A stretch of 46,550 bases of DNA from Candidatus Kaiserbacteria bacterium CG10_big_fil_rev_8_21_14_0_10_49_17 (GCA_002778575.1 PFBJ01000004.1:1-46550); one strand, 5' to 3'. Positions 9,366-16,375 are shown, numbered from the stretch's first letter. Translations and numbers: made by a program. The notes: generated by a model from the sequence alone, not told the origin.

Positions 9366-10508
9366 TCAATCACGCCTGCCGTAAAATGACCGAATAGCAC
9401 CCGCCACCCTACTGACATCCCGCAATGACATCGAGTCAAAAAGTGGGAGCGAGAGAATACTTTCTGTGGCATTCTCTGCAACTGGAAAACTTCCCGCGTC
9501 CCAATGACCACCAAAAGCCTCGAAATATGGCAATGGAATTGGATAGTGCACAACTGGCTGTAGTCTCGGTATATGAGTAAACTCCCTCTTAAGATGGGTT
9601 AGCAGTGCGTCACGCTCCGCCGCCTGCACAGTATATCGGTACCAGCTCCGCACAGTTCCTTCAGCTTCAGTCGGTAGAGTAATTTCTTTGATGTCTCGGA
9701 GTCTGTCAGTGTAGCAACTGGCAAGAGTGCGGCGATACGACAACCAGAAGGGTAAGAATGGGAGTTTGGCGTGAAGAATCGCAGCGTGCAACTCATCGAG
9801 CTTCCCATTTGTCCCGACATGTGGATACTCGTAAAACAGACGTGACGAACCATACTTCCGCAAGCGAGCCGCCAAATCCCGCTGTGAAGGATCGCGCACA
9901 AAAAGAGCGCCGGCTGCTCCTGGGCTTGAGAGGAGTTTCGTTCCTGAAAAACTAAAGCACCCAAAATCGCCAATAGTACCAACCGGGCGTTGACTGCCAG
10001 AACTGTCAATCGAAGCACCGAGTGCTTGGGCAGCATCTTCGATTACCGGCACCTTATGCGCTCGGGCAATATGTACTACGCGTTCTATTTCACGCGAGGG
10101 TTGGCCAAAGAGGTGCGCGATAAGTATGGCACGTGTGTGTTTTGTAATTGCTCTCTGAAGCTGATGAGGGTCAAGTGACAGATCATCTGATTGCACATCA
10201 ATAAAAATGGGAGTTGCACCGAGCCATACAATTGGAGCAACGAGTGCCATGCATCCAAATGCCGGCACGATAACCTCATCACCACGCCCTACACCGAGTA
10301 CTTTAAGTGATAGTTCTATTGCATCACTACCACCACCAACACCAAGTACAGGGGCGCGCAAAAATGCAGAGAAATCCTGCTCGAAGCGACGAGTTTCAGT
10401 TACTTCATACCCATATTCAGCGCCACGAGAGAGCACGGCGCATGCTGCGTAAAACGTTAAGATGTGTTGCCGAACAGCAGTACCTCGGCGACCAAAGACA
10501 TACACCAT
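9366..10508 (-). CDS. DegT/DnrJ/EryC1/StrS-family PLP aminotransferase
   Basis: 380 aa, the usual size for this family. Visible motifs are GGGSDAIELSLKVLGVGRGDEVIVPAF (N-terminal), VPVIEDAAQALGA (Asp binding the PLP ring nitrogen) and CFSFSGTKLLSSPGAAGAL, where Lys in SGTK is the expected Schiff-base lysine. GTNGKLDELHAAIL follows. These enzymes aminate keto-sugars bound to nucleotides, feeding amino-sugar synthesis for surface glycans. It therefore supports an envelope-glycan role for the cluster. TATCAT ends 7 nt before the ATG (class A). The GNAT-like gene follows after 59 nt with its own SD. Confidence 0.9.
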   Translation of the reverse strand: MVYVFGRRGTAVRQHILTFYAACAVLSRGAEYGYEVTETRRFEQDFSAFLRAPVLGVGGGSDAIELSLKVLGVGRGDEVIVPAFGCMALVAPIVWLGATPIFIDVQSDDLSLDPHQLQRAITKHTRAILIAHLFGQPSREIERVVHIARAHKVPVIEDAAQALGASIDSSGSQRPVGTIGDFGCFSFSGTKLLSSPGAAGALFVRDPSQRDLAARLRKYGSSRLFYEYPHVGTNGKLDELHAAILHAKLPFLPFWLSYRRTLASCYTDRLRDIKEITLPTEAEGTVRSWYRYTVQAAERDALLTHLKREFTHIPRLQPVVHYPIPLPYFEAFGGHWDAGSFPVAENATESILSLPLFDSMSLRDVSRVAGAIRSFYGRRD

Positions 10509-10515
10509 TACCGGT

Positions 10516-10521
10516 ATGATA
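10516..10521 (-). promoter_or_regulatory. Class A -10 (TATCAT) of the aminotransferase gene
   Basis: 7 nt upstream of the ATG at 10508; no SD. Confidence 0.45.
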
Positions 10522-10562
10522 GTCTACCGCTTAAAAAAGAACCAGAGGATCAGGAGAGTGAG

Positions 10563-10862
10563 CTAACTGTCGCCGTCGCCGCTACCGTCGCCACCACCAC
10601 CGTCGCCGTCGCCACCCCACCCGTACCATCCGTACCATCCTTGAGAATAGTAATTATTTTGAGAGTAGTAGTTGCCTTGTGAGTAGTAGTTGCCTTGTGA
10701 GTAATAGGAACTTTGATTGTATGGAACATCGGCATGCGCTTCCTCAATGAATCGCGGATGTTCACCATCCTTAAAAAGTTTCTGCCCCAGGGCAATAACT
10801 GAAACAACAATAAGCGCACCGCCGAGTAAAAGAAATCGAGGTGTGTCTCTTAGGAGTTTCAT
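10563..10862 (-). CDS. Membrane-anchored low-complexity YYSQGN-repeat protein
   Basis: 99 aa with three parts: an N-terminal membrane helix (FLLLGGALIVVSVIALG), a short linker, then four tandem six-residue units of YYSQGN type (SYYSQGN, YYSQGN, YYSQNN, YYSQGW), a WYGWYGWGG segment and an acidic Gly-Asp tail. No known family. The Tyr/Gln/Gly/Asn-rich composition resembles self-associating, prion-like or adhesive sequences, but function is unknown. The start is divergent from the TPR gene. A TAGGT lies just before the ATG, a weak SD. DNA repeats in the coding region suggest length variation between strains. Confidence 0.65.
   Translation of the reverse strand: MKLLRDTPRFLLLGGALIVVSVIALGQKLFKDGEHPRFIEEAHADVPYNQSSYYSQGNYYSQGNYYSQNNYYSQGWYGWYGWGGDGDGGGGDGSGDGDS
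10645..10716. repeat. 18-bp tandem repeat, about four copies
   Basis: GAGTAGTAGTTGCCTTGT occurs exactly twice in a row (10663-10680, 10681-10698), with degenerate copies on both sides. It encodes the YYSQGN units. A separate 10-bp direct repeat CCGTACCATC lies at about 10620-10639. Confidence 0.85.
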
Positions 10863-10893
10863 TACCTATATTGAAGCACAGAAATGGCTTTGG

Positions 10894-10899
10894 TAAAAT
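10894..10899 (+). promoter_or_regulatory. Class A -10 (TAAAAT) of the TPR gene
   Basis: TGGTAAAAT followed by 7 nt and then GTG at 10907. The more upstream ATG at 10898 lies inside the hexamer and so is an unlikely start. Confidence 0.5.
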
Positions 10900-10906
10900 G
10901 ACAGAT

Positions 10907-11713
10907 GTGAGTAATCAAATTTCGCTCCTCTTACCGCGATACGCAGGAATCGCATTCGCGCTCTTTATTGCTGTATGTGTTTTTCTGTACACAGCTCCCG
11001 GGCACGCTGCGACAATTGCCCTTCATTACCTCCACACACCTCGCCTCGCTTTCATGATTGATACGAATGCTGCGCGAGCTTTTGAAATTGGCGACTATTA
11101 CTTTGAGAACCCGGCCGGCCCATATAGGCCAGATGCGGCAGCTAAGTATTTTGCCCGTACGCTATCTCTCGATCCAACACATCCACATGCCCACCACCAA
11201 CTCGCGCGCATCTTTTTCTTGCGTGGCAATTTTGACAAGGCACTTGCAGAGATAAACGTACAGATTGAATTACATGGCGAATCGAGCATATCCTCTTATT
11301 ACGTTCGAGGCCTTATTCTTGGCTATATGGGCCAGCCTGAGCAAGCCGAACAAGACTTCCGCCACTACCTCTCTAAACGAGAGCGAAACTGGGGTGCGTA
11401 CAATGATATAGCATGGATTTACTTTCAGCTGGGAAACTTTGAGCAAATGCGGGAAGAAGCAGTGTACGGACTTCGTATTGCACCAAATAATCCCTGGCTC
11501 TTAACAACGTATGGAGTTGCTGAAATGAATTTAGGCAATAAAGCGGCAGCAAGAGATAGTTTTGAAGCCGCACTTTCTGCTATTGTTACTACTACGCCAG
11601 AGGAATGGTCCCGGGTAAATCCAGGTAACGACCCAGCAATTGCCGAGCGCGGGTTGGAAGAAATGCGTCGAACTATTGAGAAAAATATCGATTTACTTAT
11701 CACCACCTCCTAA
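10907..11713 (+). CDS. Membrane-anchored TPR-repeat protein
   Basis: About 268 aa from GTG 10907; the ORF track starts further upstream at 10841, and an ATG at 10898 is in the same frame. An N-terminal transmembrane helix (YAGIAFALFIAVCVFLYTA) is followed by at least three TPR units: AAKYFARTLSLDPTHPHAHHQLARIFFL, QAEQDFRHYL...WGAYNDIAWIYFQLGNFEQM and ITPNNPW-like WLLTTYGVAEMNLGNKAAARDSFEAAL. TPR arrays are protein-interaction scaffolds; the partner is unknown. The protein is probably extracytoplasmic. Divergent from the repeat-protein gene; the Ig-like secreted protein follows after 37 nt with its own -10. Confidence 0.8.
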   Translation: MSNQISLLLPRYAGIAFALFIAVCVFLYTAPGHAATIALHYLHTPRLAFMIDTNAARAFEIGDYYFENPAGPYRPDAAAKYFARTLSLDPTHPHAHHQLARIFFLRGNFDKALAEINVQIELHGESSISSYYVRGLILGYMGQPEQAEQDFRHYLSKRERNWGAYNDIAWIYFQLGNFEQMREEAVYGLRIAPNNPWLLTTYGVAEMNLGNKAAARDSFEAALSAIVTTTPEEWSRVNPGNDPAIAERGLEEMRRTIEKNIDLLITTS

Positions 11714-11735
11714 CTGTCAGGCAACCTTAATCCGT

Positions 11736-11741
11736 TATACT
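11736..11741 (+). promoter_or_regulatory. Class A -10 (TATACT) of the Ig-like gene
   Basis: GTTATACT with 9 nt to the ATG at 11751. Confidence 0.5.
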
Positions 11742-11750
11742 AACATTGTC

Positions 11751-12425
11751 ATGGCATTACGACCATTAATGACTCTATTCGCACTTGGTGCGCTTGTCAT
11801 AGCTCTATCAGTTGCAATTGACACGGGCACTACAGGTAGCATGCGTGAAGCGGGACAAACGTCTGTTGAAGTTGGTGTCGCGGCCACGTCTCCACACGGA
11901 GATGGATATGTTATTCCTGCTTCGTGCGGCTCTCCACATACTGGTGATTTGTGTACACCTCCAACATTTAACTGCTCCCCTGACGCTATAAACGAAGGCG
12001 CGGCCATCACGTGCTCGTGGCAGTGTGATAGCTCCACATCAAGCGCCGGGGTAAACTTTTCAACCGGTGGCGCCACCTCTGGCTCAGTAAATCTCACACC
12101 AAACACTAGCACCACATACACTGTTCAGTGCTCAAATGGCGGACAAGCGTCAGAGAGTGTCACAGTTCTTAATCCCGACCTCTCAATTACTGCAACTCCA
12201 GTACAAGTACGCTTCGGTGACACATCGACTATTGTCTGGGAAGCGACTGAAGTAAACAGTTGTTCGGTAACTGGTCCGAATTTCAGTGCATCTGGAACCT
12301 CTGGCAGTCAAGGTACTGGCTCAGTGACTCAAGAGAGCACGTATACGCTTTCCTGCTCAACCGACGGTGGTACGGTTTCAGAATCAGTAACCATACGACT
12401 TATTCCGGCATTTGAAGAATTTTAG
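11751..12425 (+). CDS. Secreted protein with two Ig-like/Cys-containing repeats
   Basis: 224 aa from the ATG at 11751; the ORF-track frame begins 37 codons upstream inside the previous gene. The N-terminal hydrophobic segment LMTLFALGALVIALSVAI is a signal peptide or anchor. Two related beta-rich repeats follow: about residues 65-130 (FNCSPDAINEGAAITCSW ... TTYTVQCSNGG) and 135-215 (ATPVQVRFGDTSTIVWEA ... STYTLSCSTDGG), each with paired Cys. This repeat style is common in predicted secreted Parcubacteria proteins. It probably acts as a surface or adhesion module; the ligand is unknown. A strong terminator follows. Confidence 0.75.
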   Translation: MALRPLMTLFALGALVIALSVAIDTGTTGSMREAGQTSVEVGVAATSPHGDGYVIPASCGSPHTGDLCTPPTFNCSPDAINEGAAITCSWQCDSSTSSAGVNFSTGGATSGSVNLTPNTSTTYTVQCSNGGQASESVTVLNPDLSITATPVQVRFGDTSTIVWEATEVNSCSVTGPNFSASGTSGSQGTGSVTQESTYTLSCSTDGGTVSESVTIRLIPAFEEF

Positions 12426-12474
12426 AAATCTCCTAAAGGAGCGCGGGTAAAAATTTCCGCGGCAAGAATGCATG

Positions 12475-12506
12475 GAGGCGCCTTCTGAAAAGGCGCCTCT
12501 TTTTTT
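12475..12506 (+). terminator. Intrinsic terminator of the Ig-like gene
   Basis: 10-bp perfect stem GAGGCGCCTT / AAGGCGCCTC, 5-nt loop, then seven T. It lies between convergent genes, so it may also end the 12505-12816 transcript. Confidence 0.9.
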
Positions 12507-12816
12507 ATCGGTGCCGGCGGTGATGCCGACCACGCCTGTGATGATGTCGCCAATAGTGACGGCGGCGATTCTGCCATTGGTATTGCTGAATGATACCTGG
12601 CACGACACGCAGGAACATGTCGAGTGCTGGGTTGTACTCGTCGTTGCGGTAGCGATACCCGTGCCAGCGCCGGTAACACCGGCGTACCCACCCGTAGTAG
12701 CTGTGGTAGGTGTTGTAGCACCGCATGTAGTAGCCGGCATTAGCCGGAGTGGCTGTCACTGGAGCAAAAACAAGCAAGCCAGCAACAATAGCGCACGCAC
12801 TGAGAATCCGCTTCAT
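12505..12816 (-). CDS. Small secreted Tyr/Arg/His-rich cationic protein
   Basis: 103 aa. Signal peptide MKRILSACAIVAGLLVFAPV with a likely cleavage after ATPANA. The mature part has five aromatic/basic blocks (YYMRCYNTYHSYYGWVRRC), a Pro/Val-rich middle (LRVVPGIIQQYQ), and a C-terminal run of Arg and His (RRHYWRHHHRRGRHHRRHR). No family recognised. The tail could bind nucleic acid, polyanionic glycans or metal; this is inference. Start is supported by a GGAGGA SD. Convergent with the Ig-like gene. Confidence 0.7.
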   Translation of the reverse strand: MKRILSACAIVAGLLVFAPVTATPANAGYYMRCYNTYHSYYGWVRRCYRRWHGYRYRNDEYNPALDMFLRVVPGIIQQYQWQNRRRHYWRHHHRRGRHHRRHR

Positions 12817-12890
12817 CTCATTCCTCCTTCAATCTCAGCTCTTTGTTAATCGTACCTTTTTAGGAAACTTGTGGTAGTTATTTATAAACA

Positions 12891-12919
12891 TTGACCTCGA
12901 TACATTTCTCAACTACAGT
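12891..12919 (+). promoter_or_regulatory. Class B promoter TTGACC-17-TACAGT
   Basis: -35 at 12891-12896 and -10 at 12914-12919 give a short leader to the SD of the 12947 gene. Confidence 0.65.
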
Positions 12920-12946
12920 TGCCCGAGGTTAATTAGGGAGTGAAAA

Positions 12947-13201
12947 ATGAGCGTTTCCCCTTGCGCGGGGCACCCGTGCGATTGCAATTCCTGCGTCTTT
13001 TCAAGTACTGGCATCACGAAACCGGCGCACAGCACAGTGGTAGTTGCGCGCGAAGTGTACGGTTGTGTTAAGGGTTTCGGTGATGTACTCCACAATGGCA
13101 GTACCCTCGGGCAGATGCGAGGCAAGGCATTTCACCCCATCTCGCCTGAAGGTGCAGCATTTCTGCGAGAGAGTAAGAATCCGCTTGCCAGACACGCATA
13201 A
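12947..13201 (+). CDS. Small Cys-containing protein of unknown function
   Basis: 84 aa. The N-terminus has a cluster of four Cys (CAGHPCDCNSC), followed by mixed hydrophobic/charged sequence and a fifth Cys in VYGCVKGF. No signal peptide and no known family. It is a real gene by context: it has a class B promoter, an SD (AGGGAG) 6 nt upstream of the ATG, and a perfect terminator 6 nt after its stop. The Cys cluster might bind metal. GC-rich codon use differs from most neighbours. Confidence 0.65.
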   Translation: MSVSPCAGHPCDCNSCVFSSTGITKPAHSTVVVAREVYGCVKGFGDVLHNGSTLGQMRGKAFHPISPEGAAFLRESKNPLARHA

Positions 13202-13206
13202 GTAAT

Positions 13207-13235
13207 ACGGCGACCCCTTAGGGTCGCCGTTTTTT
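13207..13235. terminator. Bidirectional terminator
   Basis: 10-bp perfect stem ACGGCGACCC / GGGTCGCCGT, loop CTTA, then a T run on plus. It sits between the convergent 12947 gene and L,D-transpeptidase; the transpeptidase stop overlaps its T run. Confidence 0.9.
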
Positions 13236-13773
13236 ATGAATTATTCGCCACAGTATCACTTCGGGGGAACTTCCCGAGAATCACACGAATTCGTGATCCG
13301 CGAATTCGTGCCTCCAGTTTTTTCCAGTCCGCATTGTGCATGCGAATACACCCAGAGGAGACACGTTTGCCAATCTTGCTTGGCTGATTGGTGCCATGGA
13401 TGCCAACCATATTATCCCCACGTCCCGAGAACCGGAGAACGAAGAAACCGACTCCGAGCGGATTTGCCGGCCCAGGCGGCACTGCTCTGCAGTGGCCGGT
13501 GCGCCGGCAGATATTGGCAGTTGGCACCCACGTCGGCCGGTACAGTGTGCGCACAACGCGCCCCACGGCCGGTAAGTAGCTTGGCATATAGTACGGAAGC
13601 GCCACCGGATAGCGGGCAACTTGCTGCCCATCGCTGTCATGAAGTGTGAGGAAACCCTCCGGCCCCTCATAGTGCACGCGAATCGTATAATCCCAAGAAT
13701 CGGCAATCACAATCTGTGGGAAGAGCACAAAAAGGAAAATTGCTGCAACAAAAAGTACGATTCGACGCATCAT
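13234..13773 (-). CDS. L,D-transpeptidase (YkuD family), secreted
   Basis: 179 aa. Signal peptide MMRRIVLFVAAIFLFVLFPQIVIA. The catalytic signature GIHGTNQPSKIGKRVSSGCIRM (about residues 128-149) contains the conserved His and the nucleophilic Cys of YkuD enzymes. The usual SHGC is SSGC here, a known variation. The preceding HDSDGQQVARYPVALP corresponds to the beta-sheet of the fold. It is predicted to form 3-3 cross-links in peptidoglycan or to attach proteins to it, outside the membrane. A GAGGAGGAG SD precedes two consecutive ATG codons; either may be used. Confidence 0.9.
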   Translation of the reverse strand: MMRRIVLFVAAIFLFVLFPQIVIADSWDYTIRVHYEGPEGFLTLHDSDGQQVARYPVALPYYMPSYLPAVGRVVRTLYRPTWVPTANICRRTGHCRAVPPGPANPLGVGFFVLRFSGRGDNMVGIHGTNQPSKIGKRVSSGCIRMHNADWKKLEARIRGSRIRVILGKFPRSDTVANNS

Positions 13774-13878
13774 CTCCTCCTCTATTGATGGTCTGTATCG
13801 ACCCTACCAATAGAGAGGCCTCGTGTCGAGTGATATACTCTCACTATTGTAAGTAAAACCTATAGCGTAGGACTATTT

Positions 13879-14328
13879 ATGTACACAAAGCAAGGCATCG
13901 CATTGTTTCTTTTCTCTCTTGCCGGAACCCTTTTTGCAGGCTACCTCTCTATTGGCAAGTTAATCTCTTCCCGGTGTGTCATTGACTCGGGGTGCTCATA
14001 TTTCCTTGGCTATCCTACGTGCTACTACGGCTTTGCACTGTTTTTTACGCTTTTTATCCTCTCTTTCATTACCCTTATGAACGGTGCGCGCGCCTCACAA
14101 AACCTTCTAAAGTGTATCGTTATTATCGCGGGTATTGGTATTCTCTTCTCTGGGTACTTTAGCGCGATCGAAGTCACTCCAATGATTACTGAGGGTATTC
14201 GCTACAGCCTCTTCTTCCCAACGTGTGTGTACGGATTAGTCTTCTACATACTCATTGCTTGCACAGCGTGGCAAAGAAAGAGCACGAAGAAAGCAGAGAA
14301 TCCTCAGCCTGTTCAGGACGAGGTTTAA
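13879..14328 (+). CDS. Four-helix membrane protein, possibly VKOR-like
   Basis: 149 aa with four predicted transmembrane helices. CVIDSGC sits in the first extracytoplasmic loop, and PTCYYG and PTCVYG motifs open helices 2 and 4. The layout (four helices, a loop Cys pair, Cys at a helix start) recalls bacterial vitamin-K epoxide reductase-like proteins, but the CxxC active site in the last helix is not seen. It may be a degenerate relative, or an unrelated thiol-containing membrane protein. A DsbA-like gene occurs at 20305. The leader has TGATATACT at 13831-13839 and AGGA 7 nt before the ATG. Confidence 0.5.
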   Translation: MYTKQGIALFLFSLAGTLFAGYLSIGKLISSRCVIDSGCSYFLGYPTCYYGFALFFTLFILSFITLMNGARASQNLLKCIVIIAGIGILFSGYFSAIEVTPMITEGIRYSLFFPTCVYGLVFYILIACTAWQRKSTKKAENPQPVQDEV

Positions 14329-14338
14329 GCACACCACC

Positions 14339-14368
14339 TTGACACAATAGGGGCGATTGTGTTAGGGT
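14339..14368 (+). promoter_or_regulatory. Class B promoter of the cold-shock gene with internal inverted repeat
   Basis: TTGACA (14339-14344), 18-bp spacer, TAGGGT (14363-14368). ACACAAT...ATTGTGT arms (14342-14362, 7-nt loop) span the -35/-10 interval. This could be an operator, or the terminator hairpin of the upstream gene. Confidence 0.5.
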
Positions 14369-14372
14369 ACAC

Positions 14373-14445
14373 GAGTATCAAAGACGCGTGGATGAGGTCG
14401 TATCCTTCCTGACGCTTTGATTTTATTGAAAAGCAATTCGACACA
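14373..14445 (+). promoter_or_regulatory. Structured 5' leader of the cold-shock gene
   Basis: ATCAAAG and CGT upstream can pair with ACGCTTTGAT about 25 nt downstream (10 bp with a 3-nt bulge). A long structured leader is typical of cspA-type genes controlled by temperature-dependent folding; the function here is inferred. Confidence 0.4.
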
Positions 14446-14652
14446 ATGACTCAAGGAAAGATTGCACGACTCACTGACCGTGGGTACGGCTTCATCACTC
14501 CAGAAGGAGGAGACAAGGATCTCTTCTTTCACGCAAATGAGCTTCAGAATGTACGATTTGACGAACTGCACGAAGGTGACGCTGTTACTTTCGAGATTGC
14601 TGAGAGCGACAAAGGCCCTCAAGCACAGAACGTCTCTCGTGCTGAAGCGTAA
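14446..14652 (+). CDS. csp: Cold-shock domain protein (CspA family)
   Basis: 68 aa, the full length of the CSD family. RNP1 is GYGFITPE and RNP2 is LFFHANEL, followed by VTFEIAESDKGPQAQNVS. It binds single-stranded RNA/DNA as an RNA chaperone in the cytoplasm. Aromatic residues of the binding face (Y, F, F, F) are present. It has its own class B promoter, a long structured leader and a terminator, as expected for strong independent expression. Confidence 0.95.
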   Translation: MTQGKIARLTDRGYGFITPEGGDKDLFFHANELQNVRFDELHEGDAVTFEIAESDKGPQAQNVSRAEA

Positions 14653-14672
14653 GGCATAGCGAGAATGAAAAG

Positions 14673-14707
14673 AAACACCCGGCCTAAAAGGCCGGGTGTT
14701 TCTTTTT
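14673..14707 (+). terminator. Terminator of csp
   Basis: 12-bp perfect stem AAACACCCGGCC / GGCCGGGTGTTT, loop TAAAA, then TCTTTTT. Confidence 0.92.
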
Positions 14708-14711
14708 GGTC

Positions 14712-14740
14712 TTGACATAAAACTGGGGATTGTTTTAATT
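14712..14740 (+). promoter_or_regulatory. Class B promoter TTGACA - TTAATT
   Basis: -35 at 14712-14717, 16-17 bp spacer, AT-rich -10 at about 14734-14740. It drives the DUF4189-like gene. Confidence 0.6.
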
Positions 14741-14769
14741 GCTGTGGTCTCACGAAAGAGGAGGAAATC

Positions 14770-15165
14770 GTGACCATTCGGAAGCTATTCTTTGGAGCGA
14801 TTGGCGCCATGGCAATCGTTCTCTCCACCCTGACAGCAACCGCAACACCGGCGCGTGCCGACTGCTACCGTCCCAACTGCTGGGGCGCAATCGCGTTTAA
14901 CCGCTACACGCATTCGTGGGGACGGGCGCTCAACTACCCCAACATGTGGAGTGCCCGCAATGCGGCCAACTACCGCTGTTCTGGGAGCTGCATCGTCATT
15001 CACTTCCGCAATGCGTGCGGGGCGGTGTACGTCTCCGGAAATGGTTACGGATGGGCTACCCGCGCTTACCACAACTCGGCCAAAAGCGCCGCGTACTGGT
15101 CCTGCCGGCAGCGCAACGGCTACTGCAGTTTCCTGCTTTCCGGATGCACCGCACGGCAATTCTGA
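14770..15165 (+). CDS. Secreted DUF4189-like protein
   Basis: 131 aa with a GTG start preceded by an AGGAGG SD. Signal peptide FFGAIGAMAIVLSTLTATAT, cleavage near PARA. The mature domain has the pattern CWGAIAFNRYTHSWGRALN ... CIVIHFRNACGAVYV ... GWATRAYHNSAKSAAYWSC, followed by more Cys. Regularly spaced Cys and the GAIA/CGAV/GWA motifs match the DUF4189 pattern. At least eight Cys suggest several disulfides. Function is unknown for the family. GC-rich relative to the core genes. Own promoter and terminator. Confidence 0.72.
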   Translation: MTIRKLFFGAIGAMAIVLSTLTATATPARADCYRPNCWGAIAFNRYTHSWGRALNYPNMWSARNAANYRCSGSCIVIHFRNACGAVYVSGNGYGWATRAYHNSAKSAAYWSCRQRNGYCSFLLSGCTARQF

Positions 15166-15181
15166 CCCCGTGTGGCATTGG

Positions 15182-15210
15182 CGGCCGTCTCGCATGAGAC
15201 GGCCGTTTTC
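15182..15210 (+). terminator. Terminator of the DUF4189-like gene
   Basis: Perfect stem CGGCCGTCTC / GAGACGGCCG, loop GCAT, then TTTTC. Confidence 0.9.
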
Positions 15211-15251
15211 TTTAACCACCCGAGTCACCGTAGAATCAGCTCAATTCATTT

Positions 15252-15710
15252 TTACTTTTGTTTTTTGGTTTTTGTTTTTGTCTTCTGTTTTCGTTTTTTA
15301 AGCTTTCCCTTCCCGTCACAGTGCCCGCAACTGCAGTGCGGAAAGACGTACTCCTTACAGTATTCCTTCCCGTAATCATACGAGAGCTCCTCCCCCGCTT
15401 CAATCGTTCGTTTCGCGTAGATAAAGACCCGCCTGCCGTCTATCTCTGCCTCGCAATTGGGTTTGCAGGAATGGTTAATGTAGCGCGCCTTGTTGTAGCG
15501 CGGTGCACCGTCTATCGTCCACTTTTTATCTATATCGAAAAGGTACTTTGTGCCTCGTTCATCTGCTTCTTCTGTCGTAATACGCTCGCCGCCGTACTCA
15601 ATAACGAATGCGTCTTTTTTGATTGGTACACTCGTAAAAAGCCCGAGACCAGCGGGTGGTTGTGAGCGCTTTGTGTGCAATCCTTTATGCTCCTTCCGGA
15701 ATTTTTTCAT
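15252..15710 (-). CDS. SET-domain protein (putative lysine methyltransferase)
   Basis: 152 aa. SET motifs in order are AGLGLFTSVPIKKDAFVIEYGGE (about residues 20-42), ARYINHSCKPNCEAEID (SAM-binding NHS core, about 75-91) and GEELSYDYG (catalytic Tyr, about 106-114). A post-SET-like Cys cluster CSCGHC follows. The C-terminal tail is almost pure Lys/Thr/Gln (KKRKQKTKTKTKKQK). The family transfers methyl from SAM to lysine, mostly in eukaryotes but also in some bacteria. A possible target is a Lys-rich protein such as the RpoD tail, or its own tail; that is speculation. The start overlaps the ceramidase-like gene by 26 bases. Confidence 0.88.
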   Translation of the reverse strand: MKKFRKEHKGLHTKRSQPPAGLGLFTSVPIKKDAFVIEYGGERITTEEADERGTKYLFDIDKKWTIDGAPRYNKARYINHSCKPNCEAEIDGRRVFIYAKRTIEAGEELSYDYGKEYCKEYVFPHCSCGHCDGKGKLKKRKQKTKTKTKKQK

Positions 15711-16368
15711 TATTCTGAAATCGCTTTATGTGCACGATAAGCATAATAGCAGTAAATGCTGAGGCTCCAAGAGTAATGTGCCACAGAAGATGCGTACCAA
15801 ATGGCACATACTGGCACACCAGAAAATCAATCGTACGCATCGCCGCTGCGAAAAGTGCAAGCGTGACGGCGCAAAGACCAATTACAGCGGCGCGCTTCCC
15901 GTACTTCCGCAACGTACCCCACAAGAGAAGAATGCTAAAGAAAAGAATAGAGCCGTAGAGGACGACGAATGGAGAGACTGTGCCAGTAAATGAGAGGGAT
16001 GAAAATGCAAAAGCCTGAATGCCGAGAAGAATGAGTGGCGCCAAGAAGCCGATGAGCCGCCCCGAAACGAGCGCACCCCAACAGAACACGAGAAAGAGCA
16101 GGAAAAGCACCCCAGGAAATACATCAAAAGACAGCGCCCAGCCGCTACGAAGCCCGTGCCAGAGCGTACTGCCAATGCCGGTAGCTAAGAGAAGGAAAGA
16201 GAGGATCCAAAGCTCCCACGCGCGTGGGGACGTGCGCCAAACAATGTAAAGCGCCAAGAGGCCGAGGAACATTGTCGGAAAATTTGAAATAGTATTTATG
16301 AATTCCACAGGAAATGAATACACTCCCGTAAGCGGCGTCTCGCAATACTGCGGTCCAGTATGTGGCAT
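15685..16368 (-). CDS. Ceramidase-like CREST-superfamily membrane hydrolase
   Basis: 227 aa with about seven transmembrane helices. Opening CETPLTGVYSFPVEFINTISNF, then GIGSTLWHGLRSGWALSFDVFP (Ser, His, Asp) and the late GTHLLWHI (His-x4-His) match the metal-binding residues of alkaline ceramidase/CREST proteins. The predicted activity is hydrolysis of an amide or related bond within the membrane; no sphingolipid genes are visible, so the substrate is unknown. TGCTATACT ends exactly 7 nt before the ATG (class A). The SET gene overlaps its 3' end, so they are co-transcribed. Confidence 0.8.
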   Translation of the reverse strand: MPHTGPQYCETPLTGVYSFPVEFINTISNFPTMFLGLLALYIVWRTSPRAWELWILSFLLLATGIGSTLWHGLRSGWALSFDVFPGVLFLLFLVFCWGALVSGRLIGFLAPLILLGIQAFAFSSLSFTGTVSPFVVLYGSILFFSILLLWGTLRKYGKRAAVIGLCAVTLALFAAAMRTIDFLVCQYVPFGTHLLWHITLGASAFTAIMLIVHIKRFQNNEKIPEGA

Positions 16369-16375
16369 ACGGTGC

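Noticed and set aside
10550-10819. 89-aa minus ORF with TTHKATT repeats
   Set aside because: Frame-shifted reading of the same 18-bp repeats; the 10563-10862 frame has the membrane anchor and start.
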